A stretch of DNA of 64,000 bases from Onishia taeanensis (GTDB lineage Bacteria > Pseudomonadota > Gammaproteobacteria > Pseudomonadales > Halomonadaceae): NCBI RefSeq assembly GCF_900100755.1, contig NZ_FNCI01000003.1, positions 1-64,000 on the forward strand, written 5' to 3'. Positions 61,878 through 64,000 of the stretch are shown piece after piece (position 1 is the first letter of the stretch; the number at the start of each line of letters is the position of its first letter). Under the pieces are notes generated by a model, which was not told where the DNA came from, ran no database searches, and was given only the letters and a program-made list of their open reading frames with translations. A program made the position numbers and the translations under genes.

Positions 61878-63077
61878 ATGAAAGTATGTCTGGTCAACGA
61901 TACCTCCGATGACCCGAATTGGGGCGCTAGAGCGACCTCTTTGGCGCTTCGCGAGCTGATTCATGAGGCCGGCGGGCGGGTCGAATCGACGCTATATCAG
62001 TACCGTATTGGTATGGCACAGGCGGAGGATATTGCGTCAGTTCGAGACGCGGAAGTTCTATCAGGGCAGGTGGAAGATGTCGCGCCGAGACGTTGGCAAG
62101 AGTTTGAGTCTAGAGCCCGCGACGTCATGGATGGCGTCATCTTTCCGGAAATACATACCGCTCTGGCCAGCAGTGATGTCGTGCTAATCAGCGGCGAAGG
62201 CTGCATCTATGACTGTACCCGGCAAAGTCGCATGATCTACTTCATCGCCTATCTGGCAAAGCGCTTTTTAGGCAAGCCAACGGCGATAGTCAATCACAGT
62301 ATCGTGATGAATGACCCGGTATTGCGGGAAATCGCCGACCATGTCTATCCGTTATTGGATGACGTCGTGTTTCGCGAGCCAGACTCGGCGCTGGCCTGTG
62401 TCAGCGGGCTGGGCCGTGTCGCGTCTGATGCCGCCTACCTGTACCAACCGCAAGGCGATGAATGGTGGCCTCAGTCGGGATTGTCTCAGCAATCGCCCCA
62501 GGGCGAGAACGAAGGCGAGATATTGCGCGGTGGCGACTTCGATCCACAGGTCCCTTATGCCTGTATCGGCGGAGGCTCGGTATATTTTCGCGGACTCAAG
62601 CCGGGGTTCGATGCGGTACCCGGCTTCAGCAAACTATGTCGCGCGCTGCAGGCATGTGTCGGGCAGGTCATTCTTACCGCTTCGTCGGGCAAGGATCTAA
62701 GCATCATGGAGCCCCTGGCCGAACGCCTCGAGCTGCCTTTGGCCGGTGTCAATTTGCCTATCCAAACGGCGGTCAATCTGGTGGGGAATGCCCAGGTGTA
62801 TATTGGTGCCCGCTGGCATCCCAGCATCTTTGCACATAGCGGCGGTACACCGGTCATCGCTCTGAACCGGCATACCGTCAAAATGGATGCTTTCCTCAAG
62901 CAGGTGGGCATGCAGCAGAGCGCTTTCGATCCATTCGCGATCGAGGATCAGCTTGATGATCTGATGGCAGAGGTCAAAGCTCACCTGCAGGCGGGAGAGG
63001 AGCTCAGAAGCCACTTGCGCAACGGTGCGCTTCGGCTTGCCGGTATGGCGCGTGAGAACGTGCACCTCCTGACCTAA
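61878..63077 (+). CDS. Polysaccharide pyruvyltransferase-family protein
   Basis: 399 residues from ATG 61878 (GGGAGACG upstream); the longer frame from 61800 overlaps the SDR gene. N-terminal MKVCLVNDTSDDPNWGARATSLAL (in part) and the C-terminal IGARWHPSIFAHSGGTPVIAL motif are those of PS_pyruv_trans proteins (WcaK/CsaB-like), which use phosphoenolpyruvate to add pyruvate ketals to sugars. It probably decorates the surface glycan, or acts as a glycan modification enzyme of unknown type. Confidence 0.8.
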   Translation: MKVCLVNDTSDDPNWGARATSLALRELIHEAGGRVESTLYQYRIGMAQAEDIASVRDAEVLSGQVEDVAPRRWQEFESRARDVMDGVIFPEIHTALASSDVVLISGEGCIYDCTRQSRMIYFIAYLAKRFLGKPTAIVNHSIVMNDPVLREIADHVYPLLDDVVFREPDSALACVSGLGRVASDAAYLYQPQGDEWWPQSGLSQQSPQGENEGEILRGGDFDPQVPYACIGGGSVYFRGLKPGFDAVPGFSKLCRALQACVGQVILTASSGKDLSIMEPLAERLELPLAGVNLPIQTAVNLVGNAQVYIGARWHPSIFAHSGGTPVIALNRHTVKMDAFLKQVGMQQSAFDPFAIEDQLDDLMAEVKAHLQAGEELRSHLRNGALRLAGMARENVHLLT

Positions 63078-63142
63078 GTTCGTCGTGTCTATTCAATCTC
63101 TTGATACCCAACTCCTGCTCTTAAGTTAGAGGCGTACGCCCC

Positions 63143-64000
63143 ATGGTCACGCGTGTCGGCATGCTGGGAATGAGTGATGGTAACGGCCATCCGTTCTCTT
63201 TCTCTGCGATCATTAACGGTTACTCAGACAGTGGGATGCGGCATTCCGGCTGGCCAGGCATCTATGACTATGTGAGTCGTCGCCATGGGTCGGAATTCGG
63301 CGTCGGTGATCTTCGCGTCACCCATGCCTGGACGCAGCACGTAGAACAAACGGCGCTACTTTGCAGGGCCGCAAGTATTGCGCATGCCGTTTCATCACCT
63401 ACGGATATGTTGGGTGAAGTGGATGCGGTGGTTATTGCTAGAGACGATCACACCTCGCATCTCCCTCTGGCCAAGCCATTTCTGGAAGCCGGTATACCCG
63501 TATTTATCGATAAGCCTCTGACACTGGATATTGACGAGTTGCGCTGGTTTACGCCTTATCTGGAGAGTGGGTTGCTGATGTCCTGCTCAGGGATGCGCTA
63601 TGCAAAGGAACTGGATGCATGCAGAGCAGGGCAGGTCAATCACGGTGAGATCAGACTGGCGCGCGGAACCATCCTCAATGATTGGGAGCGCTATGGCATA
63701 CATCTTTTAGACGCCATCCTGCCGTTGATGTCATCTCGACCGATATCGGTTAGCGCCCTGCCAGGCCAACATGACTCTGTGGTCGTCTTACTGGAAGACG
63801 GTGTGCCTGTCCATATAGATGCCCTCGGACAAGTGCCAGCAATGTTTCGTATAGAAGTGATGGGCAGTCAGCATATCTCAAGCTTTGATATTACGGACAA
63901 CTTCTCAATGTTCCGCCGCACGCTCTGGGCTTTCTGGCGACAAGTCGTCGAAGGACGGCCGACAATTGCGACGACAGAGACTCTCGATGTCATTCGTACA
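63143..64000 (+). CDS. Gfo/Idh/MocA-family oxidoreductase, 3' truncated by window end
   Basis: The frame from ATG 63143 is open to base 64000 (286 codons, no stop). N-terminal Rossmann-type segment (MVTRVGMLGMSDGNGHPF), VDAVVIARDDHTSHLPLAKPFLEAG (in part) and the characteristic EAGIPVFIDKPLT with the catalytic-region Lys define the family. These enzymes oxidise or reduce sugars with NAD(P). It is likely another glycan-precursor enzyme of the cluster. The rest lies beyond the window. Confidence 0.82.
   Translation, partial: MVTRVGMLGMSDGNGHPFSFSAIINGYSDSGMRHSGWPGIYDYVSRRHGSEFGVGDLRVTHAWTQHVEQTALLCRAASIAHAVSSPTDMLGEVDAVVIARDDHTSHLPLAKPFLEAGIPVFIDKPLTLDIDELRWFTPYLESGLLMSCSGMRYAKELDACRAGQVNHGEIRLARGTILNDWERYGIHLLDAILPLMSSRPISVSALPGQHDSVVVLLEDGVPVHIDALGQVPAMFRIEVMGSQHISSFDITDNFSMFRRTLWAFWRQVVEGRPTIATTETLDVIRT

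Noticed and set aside
1-64000. tRNA, rRNA or known riboswitches
   Set aside because: I read the intergenic regions and saw no cloverleaf with tRNA consensus positions nor any riboswitch core; a covariance search would be needed to exclude them fully.

Overview
The window is a GC-rich gammaproteobacterial chromosome segment. Gene content points to a Halomonas-like (Halomonadaceae) halophile: an OsmU/Yeh-type compatible-solute ABC importer, a TRAP transporter, rdgC, lpxH, ppiB, glnS, cysS, pyrC and hrpB. The assignment is inferred from gene content and style; no rRNA or tRNA gene was seen. I found no insertion sequence, prophage or CRISPR array.

Layout. 1-5.7 kb: the 3' end of a giant repeat-rich type I-secreted adhesin, a small conserved protein, and a lapG-lapD pair, which together form a c-di-GMP-controlled adhesin-retention module. 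5.7-15.1 kb: housekeeping genes (CDF metal transporter, PlsC-like acyltransferase, rdgC, lpxH, ppiB, glnS, cysS, a DUF1853 protein). 15.2-19.2 kb: a yehZYXW-type osmoprotectant ABC importer behind a good sigma-70-like promoter. 19.4-23.5 kb: a branched-chain 2-oxoacid dehydrogenase operon (E1 alpha, E1 beta, two-lipoyl E2) preceded by a 14-bp palindrome in a long promoter spacer. 23.47-23.72 kb: two structured intergenic elements.

23.8-31.5 kb is the most unusual block. It holds a degenerate-looking Ser/Thr protein kinase with an unknown C-terminal half, then a translationally coupled series of a 1230-aa SMC-like ATPase (features of DUF3584), a MukE/MksE-like protein, a kleisin-like protein and a 40-codon ORF, closed by a hairpin terminator. 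It resembles a MukBEF/Mks condensin but has the reverse gene order, no visible JetD/MksG Toprim subunit, and a kinase upstream.

31.6-37.7 kb: a TRAP transporter with a MarR-like regulator fused to its operon by a TGATG junction, a GntR/FCD regulator, and divergent lhgO. The TRAP and lhgO upstream regions share an identical 12-mer. 37.7-50.9 kb: SulP permease, RarD, omega-amidase-like nitrilase, RsuA, an outer-membrane protein, pyrC, hrpB, an aminotransferase with an RpiR regulator, a ZIP metal transporter with a possible 4-codon leader, and a cold-shock gene.

51.0-64.0 kb: a surface-polysaccharide locus. An AT-richer leader carries a perfect-looking ops (RfaH recruitment) element ahead of wza and wzc, followed by a nonulosonic (legionaminic-type) acid pathway: legB, neuD-like, neuB/legI, neuC/legG, ptmE-like, neuA/legF, an SDR, a pyruvyltransferase-family protein and a Gfo/Idh oxidoreductase cut by the window end. 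The expected LegC aminotransferase is absent from its usual place after legB.
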